Assembly (NCBI GenBank): GCA_016858145.1 | Contig: JAEHOE010000205.1 | Location: forward strand, 1 to 64,000 | Length of the DNA stretch: 64,000 nt | Origin: Edaphochlamys debaryana | Lineage: Eukaryota > Chlorophyta > Chlorophyceae > Chlamydomonadales | Reading direction: 5' to 3' | Part shown: piece after piece, positions 27,483-38,437 of the stretch | Layout of the letters: each line of letters starts with the position of its first letter | Numbering within the stretch: the stretch's first letter is position 1 | Notes under the pieces: model-generated | What the model was told of the DNA's origin: nothing | The model's database searches: none | Seen by the model: the letters and a program-made list of their open reading frames with translations, nothing else | Made by a program: the position numbers and the translations under genes

Positions 27483-30400
27483 GCGGAGGGCACTGGCCAC
27501 TGGGCTACCGGTCTGCCGTGGTGCCGCCCCTCACTCGCGTCTGCGTGTCCAACCTCCGCCCGCTGCCCTTGCGGCATCCCACAGGCCCGCCCCTGCTCCT
27601 TCGCCCCTCCCGCTTCGGGCGACCGCAGCCCCCGGCTCCAGACCCGCCTGGCCCTCGCGGTCCAATTCGCCTGCGCCCCCATCGGCGGCGGCCCGCTGTC
27701 CCCGTCGGGCCCGGGTGCCTCCTCCCTTGCAACGACCGCTGCGGCGGCCTTCCTCCCCTTCGCTCCCGTCCCCTGGCTGGCACCTGAAGCCGTCCTCAGC
27801 GGCCTGGCGTGTGCCGTAACCGCCGTGGACCAGGCGGCCGGGGCCCCGCTGTACCAAAACGCAATCAGCCTCCAGTTCTGGGGCGATCTGCGGAGCACAG
27901 CCGCGGCCGCCGCTGCAGGACGGCCCGGGGCGGCGGCGGCGGGGCTGCTGTCGTACAGTGGGGTGGCGGGCGCCGCCGAGGCTGGCGGCGGCGGGCCTGG
28001 CGGAGAGGTCGTCGACGGGGACTTCTTGCGGCGGCTGTTCGTGCTTGATATGGGCAGCTATCAACGCATGTGCCAGCGCGTGTGCGCCGAGGGTGGCGCG
28101 TGGAGAGGTGAGGTTGGCGGCGGGAAAGGCAGGGAAAGGCAGGGGAAGGCCTCTATTCCCCCGCGGCACGCCCGGCTGCACGCACCCAGCTCATACGACC
28201 GGGCCCCAGCACCCAGCTGATGCGGGTGGGTACCCTGAAGGTGCTTCCAGGCTGCCCGGTGGCGCCCTCTCTCACGGCAACCTGCCCCACCTGCATACAC
28301 CCTCTCCCCCCTCTCCGCCCCAGGCATCATTCGCGTGCTGCCGCCCGCCGACTCCTTAGCATCCTCTGCCTCCGCCTCCGGCCGCGTCTCGGCCGCCTCC
28401 TCGCGCCACGCGGCCTCTGCCGCAGTGATCGACCCGCTCCCGCAGCGGTCGCGCAAACGCGCCGCGATTGAAACCCACGACACGCTCGAAACCGGCGTTT
28501 CCGGGGACCAAGTCACGCGCACGATCGATCTGGCGCTGGACCTGGGGATGGCTCTGGCCAGCTTCGAGCGAGCTTCAATCCAGGGCGGGACGCTGCGTGG
28601 AGCGGGCGGCGGCAGCGGGGCCATGACTAAGGCGGCCGGCGGCAGAGCGGGCAGCGCCACTGCCGCAGACGAGCCCAGCTCCAAGACCGTCAGGGCGGCG
28701 AGCTTCCTGCTCGCGCTGCCCAGCCCGCCAAGCAAGGCGCAGAGCCCGCGGGGGCCCGCGGCTCGGGAGGCCTCAGTGGGGGCCGTCCGGCTGCGGCCCG
28801 GCTCCGCCGCCAGCCCTGTGACGCTCGGGCAGCCGGCTGGCTCCACCACGCCCCACAGCCGGGGCTGGCTCGAGCGCCTGCCCGGCAGCTCCCAGGGCCT
28901 GGAGGGCGCGGCAACCGACAGCACGCCCATCGCAACCACCGCAACCACCGCAACCACCGCAACCACCGCGCCGTCAGCGGCTGCTGACGAGTTAACGGCG
29001 GCGGCTGCCGCCGCGGCCGGGGCTGGGGCCGGGGCCGTGTCGCCGCGGGCGTTTGGGCGAGGCGCGAGCGTGGTGGGCAGCGGCGCGCTGAGCCGCCGCG
29101 CCTCTGGCGGCCTGCAGGGCGGCGGCGCGGGTGTGCCCTCGGGCGCTCGCACTCGGTCGCGCAAGGGCAGCATGATCATGATGGAGGACGAGGACCCCCT
29201 GGCGTCCAGCGTATGGGTGAGGCGGGGGGCTGGGGCCTGGGGCGCACGGGGGGGCGTGCGGCGCACGGCGGCTGGCGCCGTATGGGGGCTGGGGTCACAC
29301 CATGTTTTAACAAAGGAACGCTTGGGGCATGCTGGAATTCATCTTGCATCAGGGCGGCTCGAAAGCGCTATCAAACTGTTGCGGACTTTTCACTCCTTCT
29401 AACGCCATACCTACGCATGCCTCAGGCGATGCTGGCTGCGGACTCGGCGGGCCTCTGGTCCGGGACCACCGGGGCCCACGGGCCCAGCGCCGTTCTGCCC
29501 AGCTCGGCGCTCTCGCACGCCGCCTCCCAGCACCTGGCGGTCAGCGGTCCCAACGCCGTGGGCCCCGCCGGGCCCGCACCCGCGGCCGTGTTCACGTCCG
29601 CGGGCGGGGCTGCGCCCACACCTGGCATGGCTGCAGCCGCGATGCTGGCCGCAAACCGGCTGCAGGCACAGGGCGCCAGCTCGAGCCAGAGCGCGGCTCA
29701 CAGCCCCGGGCCCAGCCCGGGTCATCTGCAGGCCCCGGCGGGCCCAGGCTCGGGCTACCTCAAGGGCGGCGCCTACAGCATGAGTAACACGCCGCTCTCG
29801 CTGGCCCTCGACAGCCTGGACGAGGTCGACGAAGGGCCCCGGGCCCAGGCCCAGGCCCGGACCCAGGCTCAGGCCCAGGCCAGGGCACTGCTGAGGCGGC
29901 CGTCGGCATCCCTGCGGTCGCCCCTCGCCAACCAGGCCCAGGCCCAGGCCCAGGCCCAGGCTCAGGCCCAGGCTCAAGCCACAGCGCAGGCCCAGGCCCC
30001 GGCCCAAAGTCGAGACCCGTCCCTGTCGGGCATGTCGCTGTTCGCACTGGCCAAATCGCGACTGTCGCTTCGGGGCCGATCTCTCCTGCAGCGGAGCAGC
30101 CTGGAGCTGAGCTCGGACTTCATCCGGGCGATCCGGTGAGACTGCGCCCCAGCATGCCCTTGGCGTGCTGTGCTGTGGCCAGACAGCGTGCTGTGCTGTG
30201 GCCAGACAGCGTGCTGCGCCCCCAGCGCTACTTGTCGTGGCCAGGGCATGCTGTGACCCTCCCGCGTCCTTAGCCTTGCCTTCCAAGTCCCAACCGCTGT
30301 GCTGCTGCCTCCCCCGCTCCGCCCCGCTGCAGGGTCGCGTCCAAGAGTACCTCGGAGGCCGCTCGACAGCGCCCCAACCGGGACGGGGACGGCGGCACAG

Positions 30401-33400
30401 AGCACCGACACAGCGCGAGCCCCGGCCCCAGCCCCCGCCCGCGCCCCCTCTCCCCCGGCGGGAGCCCCCCCGGCAAGGCCGCAGTCTCCCCGCCCTCCAC
30501 GCGCCGGCGGAGCTGGCTCAGCGCCAGCGTCTCTGCCTCCGCCGCCACCGCCGCCGGCTGGGCCGCACGCGCCGCCTCCGCCGGCCGCCGCCTGGCCCCA
30601 CCCGTCGCCGTGGCGCCGATCGTGCCAGTCTCGCCCGTCCGCACGGGTGCAGACACCGGCGCTTTCGCGAGCGGCGGCCTGGGAGATGACGAGGGCGAAA
30701 CTGAGGTGGAGGTGGAGGGGGACGATACCGCTGAGGATGTGGCGCTCCGGGCCAAGAGCACCTCGCGGACGAGGGAGCGGACCACGTGGGCACAGGACGA
30801 CACAGAGGAAGAGGACGTGGACGCAACGGAGGAGGAGGAGGAGGCCCCGATCCAGATCCAAGGGCGCGGCTTGGCGGGCGGCTTGCACGGTATGACTAAG
30901 AGCCGCAGCACGCGTGGCATGGTGCGCAGTACGAGCAGCATCGTACTGGCGACGCCGCCCGGGCACGCGCTGCCGGCCGCGCTGCTGAGGGCCCGGGCGA
31001 CCGCCAGCAGCTATACCGTCCAAAACCACAACCACAGCCAGAGTCACAACGACCTGTACGGCCCCACAACGACCAACGGTCAACTGTCGCAGCTCGTGAG
31101 CCGTACGACCAGCGCCTCGACGCTACCACGTGTCGTGGCCTTTGCGACGTCGCTGCGCCGGCCCCCGCCGTCCCAGGGCCCGGCTCCCTATGTGCCCCCG
31201 TCGCAGTCCCGGCCTTTGACCGGCGAGCATCGCTCTCGCGCACAGATCACCAGGGCCCCATCGGGCCTGCTGAGCCCGGACGATGTGACTGCCCTAGCCA
31301 CCGCGATGGCGTCATGCGGCGGTACGGGAGGTACGGCAACCGTGACCGGTACGGACACGGCAACCGCTACAACAGAGCACGTGTTGAGCCTGGGCCTGTC
31401 GCAGCGGCCGCCCTCGCTCCCGGCGGCCTTCCCGACGCTGGCGGCGGCGGCGGCGGCGGTGGCGGCGGGTGCTGGCGGCAGCGTCAGCTCTCGGCCGCGC
31501 AGCGCCCTTCTGCCGCCAGTGGCGGAGGGCGGCGTCGTCACCGCCGACGCCGGCGGTCTGCCGTCAGCTTCCAGTAGTAGCTTCGCCCGTGCCCGGGGCT
31601 CCAGCGCGGCGGACCCCCTGGGGCACGACGGCGCCGCCACCGCTTCTGCCGTGTCCGTGTCCGTCCACGACCACCCACACTGCACGGGCGAGGCCCCGCA
31701 CGGGGGCCAGGGCGAGGCGGGGCATGCGCGGGAGCATGAGCACGAGGGCGGGGAGGGAGGGGGAGAAGGCGAGGGGGGTGGAGAGGGGGAGGGGGAGGAG
31801 GAGGTGTACCACGAGGTCTGTGTGACCGCCACCTCGGACCCCCACAGCGGCCGCCGCGTGCTGCTGGTGATGCAGGTGGGGGGCGGGGAGCGCGGGGGGG
31901 GGAAGGGGTATGGGCGGGGTGCAGGGCGGGGCAGGGCGGGAACGATAGCATGTGGTATTGCGACGGGCGAGCTGTGGTATGCTCAGGCGTGTGGTGAGCG
32001 GGCTGCAGTCGGCTTGCTCCTCAAGAGCCTGATCTCCACCTACCACCCCTCAATCGCGCCCCTTGCTGGCGCCCCGCCCTCCCCGCCCTCCCCGCTGCAG
32101 ACCGACGTGACCTCCCGGGTGACGGCCGAGCGGCGCATCGCCATCGTCTCGGAGACCGAGCACCGCCTGCTGGAGCAGGTGGGGCGGAGGGGGGGAGCTG
32201 AGAGGGGGGGCTGATGGGGGCTGCGGCTGCAAGGCGCTGGGAGCAGGGAGCATGCGCCGCGCACGGTGGAGGGGGTGTGCCCCAAGATGCACGCCGGAAG
32301 TGGGCGGCAGGGGTCACCGCGCACGGCCTGCACCGACAAGAGCCCAGTCACCGCCCCCCTGCCTTCACCGTTAAATCCCCGCCCCGCCCCCAGATCTTCC
32401 CCCGCCACGTGCTGGCCTACATGACGGAGGAGGGCAGCCCCTGGGGCGCACCCGGCCGCCTGCCCAGCGCCGCGCAGCAGGGGGCGGGCGGCTGCTGGCG
32501 GCCCGTGGTGCGGGACATCAACCGACTGGCCACGGCGCACGAGCAGGTGGGGGGCACAGGGGGTCGCACAGAGGGATAGCCCATGAGCAGGTGGGGGCAA
32601 GCGGGAGCCATTGCATGTGCCGTACATGACTTGGTGCATGGATGCGTTTGAGGCCAAGTTGAGTTGCTTCACGCTCACCGACTTACCGCCCACGCCTGCT
32701 TCTGTGTTGCACTTCCCCCACTCGCAGGTTACCCTGCTCTTTGCCGACATCCAAGGTGCGTGCCGGAGACTGCGCCCAGCTCCTGCGACCCAACCCTACC
32801 TGCCTGCTACGTGCTACCCCCCTCCCCCGCCCACTTGCCTAGCACGACCCCAAGTCCGCACGAGGCCTCACCTCCGCCCCCCTCCTCCCGACCTCCCACC
32901 GCCACCTTCCTCCGCCCCCGCCACGCCTTACTGGCAACGCAATCCCCCCTTAGCTTTGAAACCCCTCCGCCCCCCTGCCCCCCCACGGCCCCCCCCCCTC
33001 CCCCCAGGCTTCACGCCCATGTGCAAGGTGCTTCAGCCCCAGGTGGTCATGGCCTTCCTCAACGACCTCTTCACAGCCTTCGACCGCCGCCTGGACGAGT
33101 GCGGCGTCTACAAGGTGGGTACCTGGGCCCGCTTCGGGCCCGGTGGGGGCCCTGGCGTGGGCCCGGTGGGGGCCCTGGTTTGGCCCGCTCATCAGCCTCC
33201 GCTCGGCCAGCCTCCCGTTGGGCTCCTTGGCTGGCCGAGCCCTGGACCTGCGCCCATGCCGCAACACGCTCGCTCTCTCCCCTTACCAGTGCCCACCCAC
33301 CCCCACCCCCACCCGCTTGCCTCCCCTCCGCGCCTGCCCCCCAGGTGGAGACCATTGGCGACTGCTACGTGGTGGCGGGGGGGCTGGTGGCGGAGGACGC

Positions 33401-35249
33401 GGACGGCATGCTGGCTGTGCGCGACGCGGCGGTGGGGCAGGACGGGCTGCACGCGCACCGCGTCTTCATGTTCGCACAGGTGCGGGTGGGCGGGGAAGGG
33501 GAAGTTGATCGGGGGTGTTTGTCGTGGGGATGCCCTGGCGCCGCCCATGGCTGTGTCCATGGCCCCTCTGGACAAGGGAAGGGGCCGGGTGGTTTGGGAG
33601 CTGGAGCTGGAGCGTGGGGAAGGGGGAGGGTGGGGAGTCTACTGCCTGACGCAAGTGCCGCGTCCGTCCCGCTCTGACCGCTTGGCCTCCCTCCGGCCCC
33701 CACCCTCAGGCGATGCTCGCGGCCGCCGCGGCCGTGCGGCTGCCCACCACCGGCGGCCCGGTGCGGCTGCGCGTGGGGCTGCACAGCGGGCCCGTGGTGT
33801 CGGGGGTGGTGGGGCAGCGCATGCCCCGCTTCTGCCTCTTCGGTGAGCCCCGGGGGCGGAGGTGTTGCGGCATGGACTTCGGCATGGACCAGGCAGGGAG
33901 GTCCCCTCTGGGGTCTGGGCTGCACTGGGATGTGGACATGGGGTTCGCGGTGCTAGGCTGTGGGAGGGAGAGGAGGTGTGGCACCTGACGCTTTCCCCAC
34001 ATCATGCTGATTCCGTCCGACCGCGCCCTCCCCCCATGCGGTGCCGACTTCCTCGTACGGCTCCCTGCGGCTCCGCAGGCGACACTGTCAACACGTGAGC
34101 AGGAGGGGTGCCGGGCGCGGAACACGGAAGGGATTCAATTGCAAGAGACTCGGCGCTGGCTATCTGCCCCTCCCTATGTCCCACCGCCTCTCAACGCGTC
34201 TCCCTTACCCGCACCCGCCCGGCCAGACACCGTTGTTACGCCCTCACACCTGCTGCCGCCTTCCCTGCCCTCCCCCCTCAACGCCTCCAGGGCCTCCCGC
34301 ATGGAGAGCACGGGCCAGCCGGGCTCAATCCACGCATCCGAGTCCACCCGCAACCTGGTGCGGGGGGTGGACTGGACGCCCTCCGGCGGCATCGAGGTGG
34401 GCGGGGCCCTGGGGCGCCGGGTCGGGAGCACAGCTGGGCGTGCGGGGCTGGCCCCGTTCGGTGCATGGGCTCTAGCTGGGGGCCAGAACTAGGGGACCAG
34501 AGCTAGGGGGCCAGAGCCAGGCTAGAGGGCCTGCAGAGGGCAGCAAGGGTGGCCAGGCCCTGGTTGCGTGGCTGCTCCAGCTGCTGCGCGAAAGCAAGCC
34601 GCTGTTTGCTAGCGCGCAGTCGTGCAGACTGCCGCTGCACGGCCAACCACCATGTGCCTTTACCCCTGCCCCTGACCCCTGACCCCTGACCCCCGGCACC
34701 GACCCCACAACCCAGGTCAAGGGACGCGGCCTCATGCAGACCTTCCTCTGGACCCCCCCGGACGCCGGGACCGCCTCTGCCCTCGCGCCCAGCGCGATGC
34801 CCGCTGCCGCCCCGACCCCCAATTCGGACCCCAATGCTACCGCCGCCGATACCGCCGCCACCCTGCCCGCCGGCCCCACCGGCCGCGCCGCCAGCGTCTA
34901 CCCTGGAGCCGAGCCCTCCCTCGTCAACCTTCCGACGGCCCCAACCACCGTCGCCCTCACGGGCCTCACGGGGGCGCGCAGGTCCGTGGGCGCCGGACCC
35001 GTGAGCATCACCGCCGGGGACATGCCGCGACGTGAGCGCTTCAGCACCGGCGCAGGGGACTCCCACGCCACCGCCAGTCACACGGGCTCGACCTCGACCC
35101 CCGCGCTGGGGGCGCTGGGCGGCAACTCGTCCACCCCACACACCGGCCCCAGCGGGCCCACCGACGGGGGCAGCTGCACCGGCACCCTCGCGCAGCTGCT
35201 GCTGCCCCTGGATGGCGTGGGAGCGGGTCACGGCGGCGGCGGGATCTGA
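27483..35249 (+). CDS. PAS-linked class III guanylate cyclase (5' end unresolved; about 1,480 aa after the first visible exon)
   Basis: Exons are (27483 or later)-28107, 28324-29216, 29426-30135, 30333-31875, 32101-32178, 32394-32546, 32728-32755, 33008-33114, 33345-33479, 33710-33842, 34079-34094, 34291-34396 and 34716-35249. The first visible exon is open from 27483 but has no early ATG, so it begins at a splice acceptor (for example after 27584 or 27627). The catalytic domain is complete: metal Asp in [11 protein letters not shown], second Asp in [13 protein letters not shown], and transition-state Asn/Arg in GDTVNTASRMES. The guanine-selecting Glu (VETIGD) and Cys (RFCLFGD) make GTP the expected substrate. 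PAS-like halves ([13 protein letters not shown]...EGGAWRG and [18 protein letters not shown]) flank ~1,000 residues of low complexity. A signalling helix ([14 protein letters not shown]) and the FPRHVLAYM motif link PAS to the cyclase. The catalytic assignment is firm; the N terminus is not. Confidence 0.85.
29841..30007 (+). repeat. Gln-Ala repeat (CAGGCC)n in the cyclase insertion
   Basis: Two blocks of CAGGCC hexamers (about 29841-29885 and 29932-30007) encode QAQAQA runs with occasional R, T and P. They are interrupted by [16 protein letters not shown]. They lie inside the low-complexity insertion between the PAS halves. Confidence 0.9.
30163..30220 (+). repeat. 23-bp tandem repeat at the 5' end of a cyclase intron
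   Basis: GCGTGCTGTGCTGTGGCCAGACA occurs at 30163-30185 and 30186-30208, with a partial third copy after it. It lies in the intron 30136-30332. Confidence 0.85.
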
Positions 35250-38200
35250 GCGGCCGCCCGGAAGCTGAGCAGTCGGCGTGCGAGAGGGCGGTGCTGACGT
35301 GGCGAGCCTCGGCGGGGGGAAGGGGCTGCAGCGCGGTCTCCTGGCGGGGGGCTCTGGGAGGCAACAGAGCTCGTCGGTGCCTCGAAGAGCTGGTACCTCT
35401 GCGTGAGCTTGGGCCTGGGGTGTGGAGACGGGCGGCCGAAAGGAACGAACGGAAGCCGGACTTGTAGCGGCAGGCTTGGGACCCCAGGGGGCTGGAGGCA
35501 GAGACAGAGGAAGGGGTGTCGCACGCAGCAGTCATCACGGCTGGGCGACGTGGGGGCAGCGGGTGGTTGGGTGGGCGGGGCGCGGGAGCACCAAGTCAAT
35601 GCATGTCGTCTTTACGTACTTTCTGAGGGGTCCTCCTCGATAAGAATAATGTGGTCCACCACCTGGGATTTCTTGTTCAGGGGAGTGCTGCGCCTGATCT
35701 TGGTGGGTTTCATTCACGGTCTGGGGGAGTCAGCCCCAGCGCCAGGTTTTGCTGTCTGCCCCGAACCATCCTAATATTTCTGTCTCAAACTACTGTGCTG
35801 GAAATTGACAATGGCAGTTGGGGCTTAAGACAATGGCGCGACCGGACCGCCTGCAGCGCGGCCTGGCCCTGCCTGACTTTCGGTCTGCGCTCTCCATCGA
35901 GGAGTCAGGAGGAGTGAAGGGCCTCTAAGGCTTTCTATGGTACTAGCCCCAGTGCTTCTGCCTCTTTGTCCCTTGCGTTACTCTTAATAGACAGAACCGA
36001 TCTCTAGGACGTGGCGGTGTGAGCATTCTTGGCAAGGCGTGGCGCGCTCGCAATACTAACTGATGGGGGCGGGGCCGCAGGGAAGGTACTGCGCTTTCCC
36101 CGGTCCCGCCCAGACTGCCTAAGGCTTCATCCAAGCATATACCCATTTTGCGATCAACAGCTGAACGGGCGTAGATCCTGTGAGATCTCTAAGACCACCT
36201 TGTGCTCCAGGGCTGGTGTAGCGGGGCTCAGCCCTTAGCTATCCGGGAGGATCACGGGACCGCAGCGTCACTTTGCCCTTTCATTGGCTGGTGGTGGCTG
36301 GTGCCCTGGCCCTTTCCCCTGCCGCCTCCGGAAGGACTAGGCTGATTGGGTTGTGCATTACCGTGTGCTTCCTTGGAGCATTCCTGGTGACCGAGCATTG
36401 TGCACGTGAAGATTCGGTGTGCGGGTGGCCGCTGCATAGCTGTCGGTGTGTGTGCGCCGATGTCAAGGGGGTTAGTTCAGCCTGAGGGCTTACTAAACGC
36501 GGTGGCCCTACCCGCGGAGCCCGCGTTAACGTAGGTTACGAAGCCTGGACTCGCACGAGACAGAGCGGGACGGGGAGTTTGCGAAAGCCATAAGCTAGCA
36601 CTAAACGCATTTTTATCGCGCCAGGGGGCTCAGCCCTCCTCCGGGGGGCTGCCGGTCCGGCATTCATCTTGTACGGGGTAGCTGAAGGGCCTGGCCGGGT
36701 CGCCCTGTGGTGGACGCATGGGCAGGACAGATGGCAGCGCAGATGTCACGGGGCTAGCGGGTTCCGAGCGTTCAGGTGTCATTTGAGAGCTTGGGCCCCT
36801 GTGAGGCTTTAGAGGACTGTCGGAGGTGCGGTACCAACGTTGTGTGACTATCCTAAACGAGCCGGGCTCGGGAAAGCAGGGCAACTGCGACCTGAGTACT
36901 AGGCGCATTTCTGACGGCGAGGAACGCCCCCGCCCCCTCCCCATTGCGGAGGTGCGGGTATCTTTCTCAAGTGCGCTTCCTTGTGGGCGAAGTGGAGGGC
37001 GGGTAGGGGCCCCTTCCCTGTGCTCATGACCTGGAGTGTGCTCTTATGGACGGAGCGCTTGCCAGGCGAGGCGCAGGAGAGGCGCGGGGTGGACACCAGG
37101 GAAAGTTGGGATTACTCTTGCCTTGCTAGTGTGCGGGGAATGCGCTGGCGTCGTACTTGGCACTTGTCACTCGTCGCTGCTGCCGGTTACTTGTCACTCC
37201 TAAGACATGCCATCCATTTATGAGCTGTGGACCTGCTGTGGACCTCATGGGTAGCCGGTCTGGCCCAGGTCGAGCCAAGGCTGCCCTCGAGGCGCCGCCG
37301 GCAGAGTGGGGGAGGAGGCGTTGACGGCGAAGGGGCACGCCGCCGCGCGCTTGAGGTTCATTATTTCCTTGAAGCTGCAATTGGGCTCAGCACGTAACTG
37401 CCTTTGAATATGGCTGAGGGGATTGGGCATTGATCGCAGGTGCAGAGTGCAGATTGCAGGAGCTGTCTGTCTGGCTCCGCGTGCTCCGCGCAAAGTTTTG
37501 GGGGATGGCAGGCGGCAGAGGGGTGTCTATGTACGCATCTTTGAACTGTGCATAGCCAATCATACTTAGGGGCCGTCGAAGTCCCAGGCAGCCAGGCTTC
37601 GCCACTGTGGACGGTAACGGGTGATCTGTGAGTTATTCAATACCATGCGCTCTCTCCAGAGTCCTGATCTCCGCAAAATCTTGCCTTCTGTGATTCGGCA
37701 CTACCGAGCTGCCCTGACGGGGGCCACGCAGGCACTCCGTGTCTCTGTGGCCTTGAGCCTCGCCGCAACCTCAGCCGCCACTCCGAAGCGCGTTACCCAC
37801 CCCAATCTCCACACACCCTTGCAAATCCTCCAGCACCCAATACGCCCCAGGCATAAGCCCCTCACACTGAACAATACACCCGGCCCGAGAAAGTAGAAAT
37901 GCAAAACTAAGAAGAGCCAAGTCTGGCACAAAGTTGTCCTACTGAGTCCAAGCACGTGTCACAGCTTACTATCCATCCTACTCTGTCGTGCCGTTGTTCA
38001 CGGGCCGTTTCTGACGGCGGTGTTCATGCAGTATCCCCTCCACAACAAACAGAAATGAGATCTACGAAAGTCGGGTGTCCTGAGTCTAGTGAGGCAGGGA
38101 GCCGCAGTGGCCCCCCGGAGTGAGTGGCAGCGACCAAGGTCCAGCGCTCCAGCCATGTCCAGCGCCCGCGCAGAAACGGGGCGGCCGCCATAAGGCGTAA

Positions 38201-38437
38201 GTCTGTCGTTGAAGAGACTGATGCAGAGGCAAGACGGTATGGACCTGGAGAGAAATGAGCTTACTGGACCGCCTTGACTGATGAGGGGGCGGAGCCTGCC
38301 TGGCATTCCAGCCAGGCGTAGGAAGGGCCCCTGTGTAGCCGCCCCTCATCCCGCTGTTAGGCCATGCGCACTAGAACGAGAGCGCTCCACGGCATCGATT
38401 GTTGCCTTTGATTCAGCACGAAAGAGCCAAAGGTGCA
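35250..38437. other. Convergent intergenic region between the cyclase and pherophorin P2
   Basis: This 3.2-kb stretch holds both 3' UTRs. GC is lower than in the genes, and reading frames are short with many stops. No exon, RNA gene or clear mobile element was recognised, and no TGTAA could be assigned with confidence. Confidence 0.5.

Noticed and set aside
28061..29266. 401-residue minus-strand frame opposite the cyclase
   Set aside because: It is a shadow of the GC-rich cyclase exon with no domain features.
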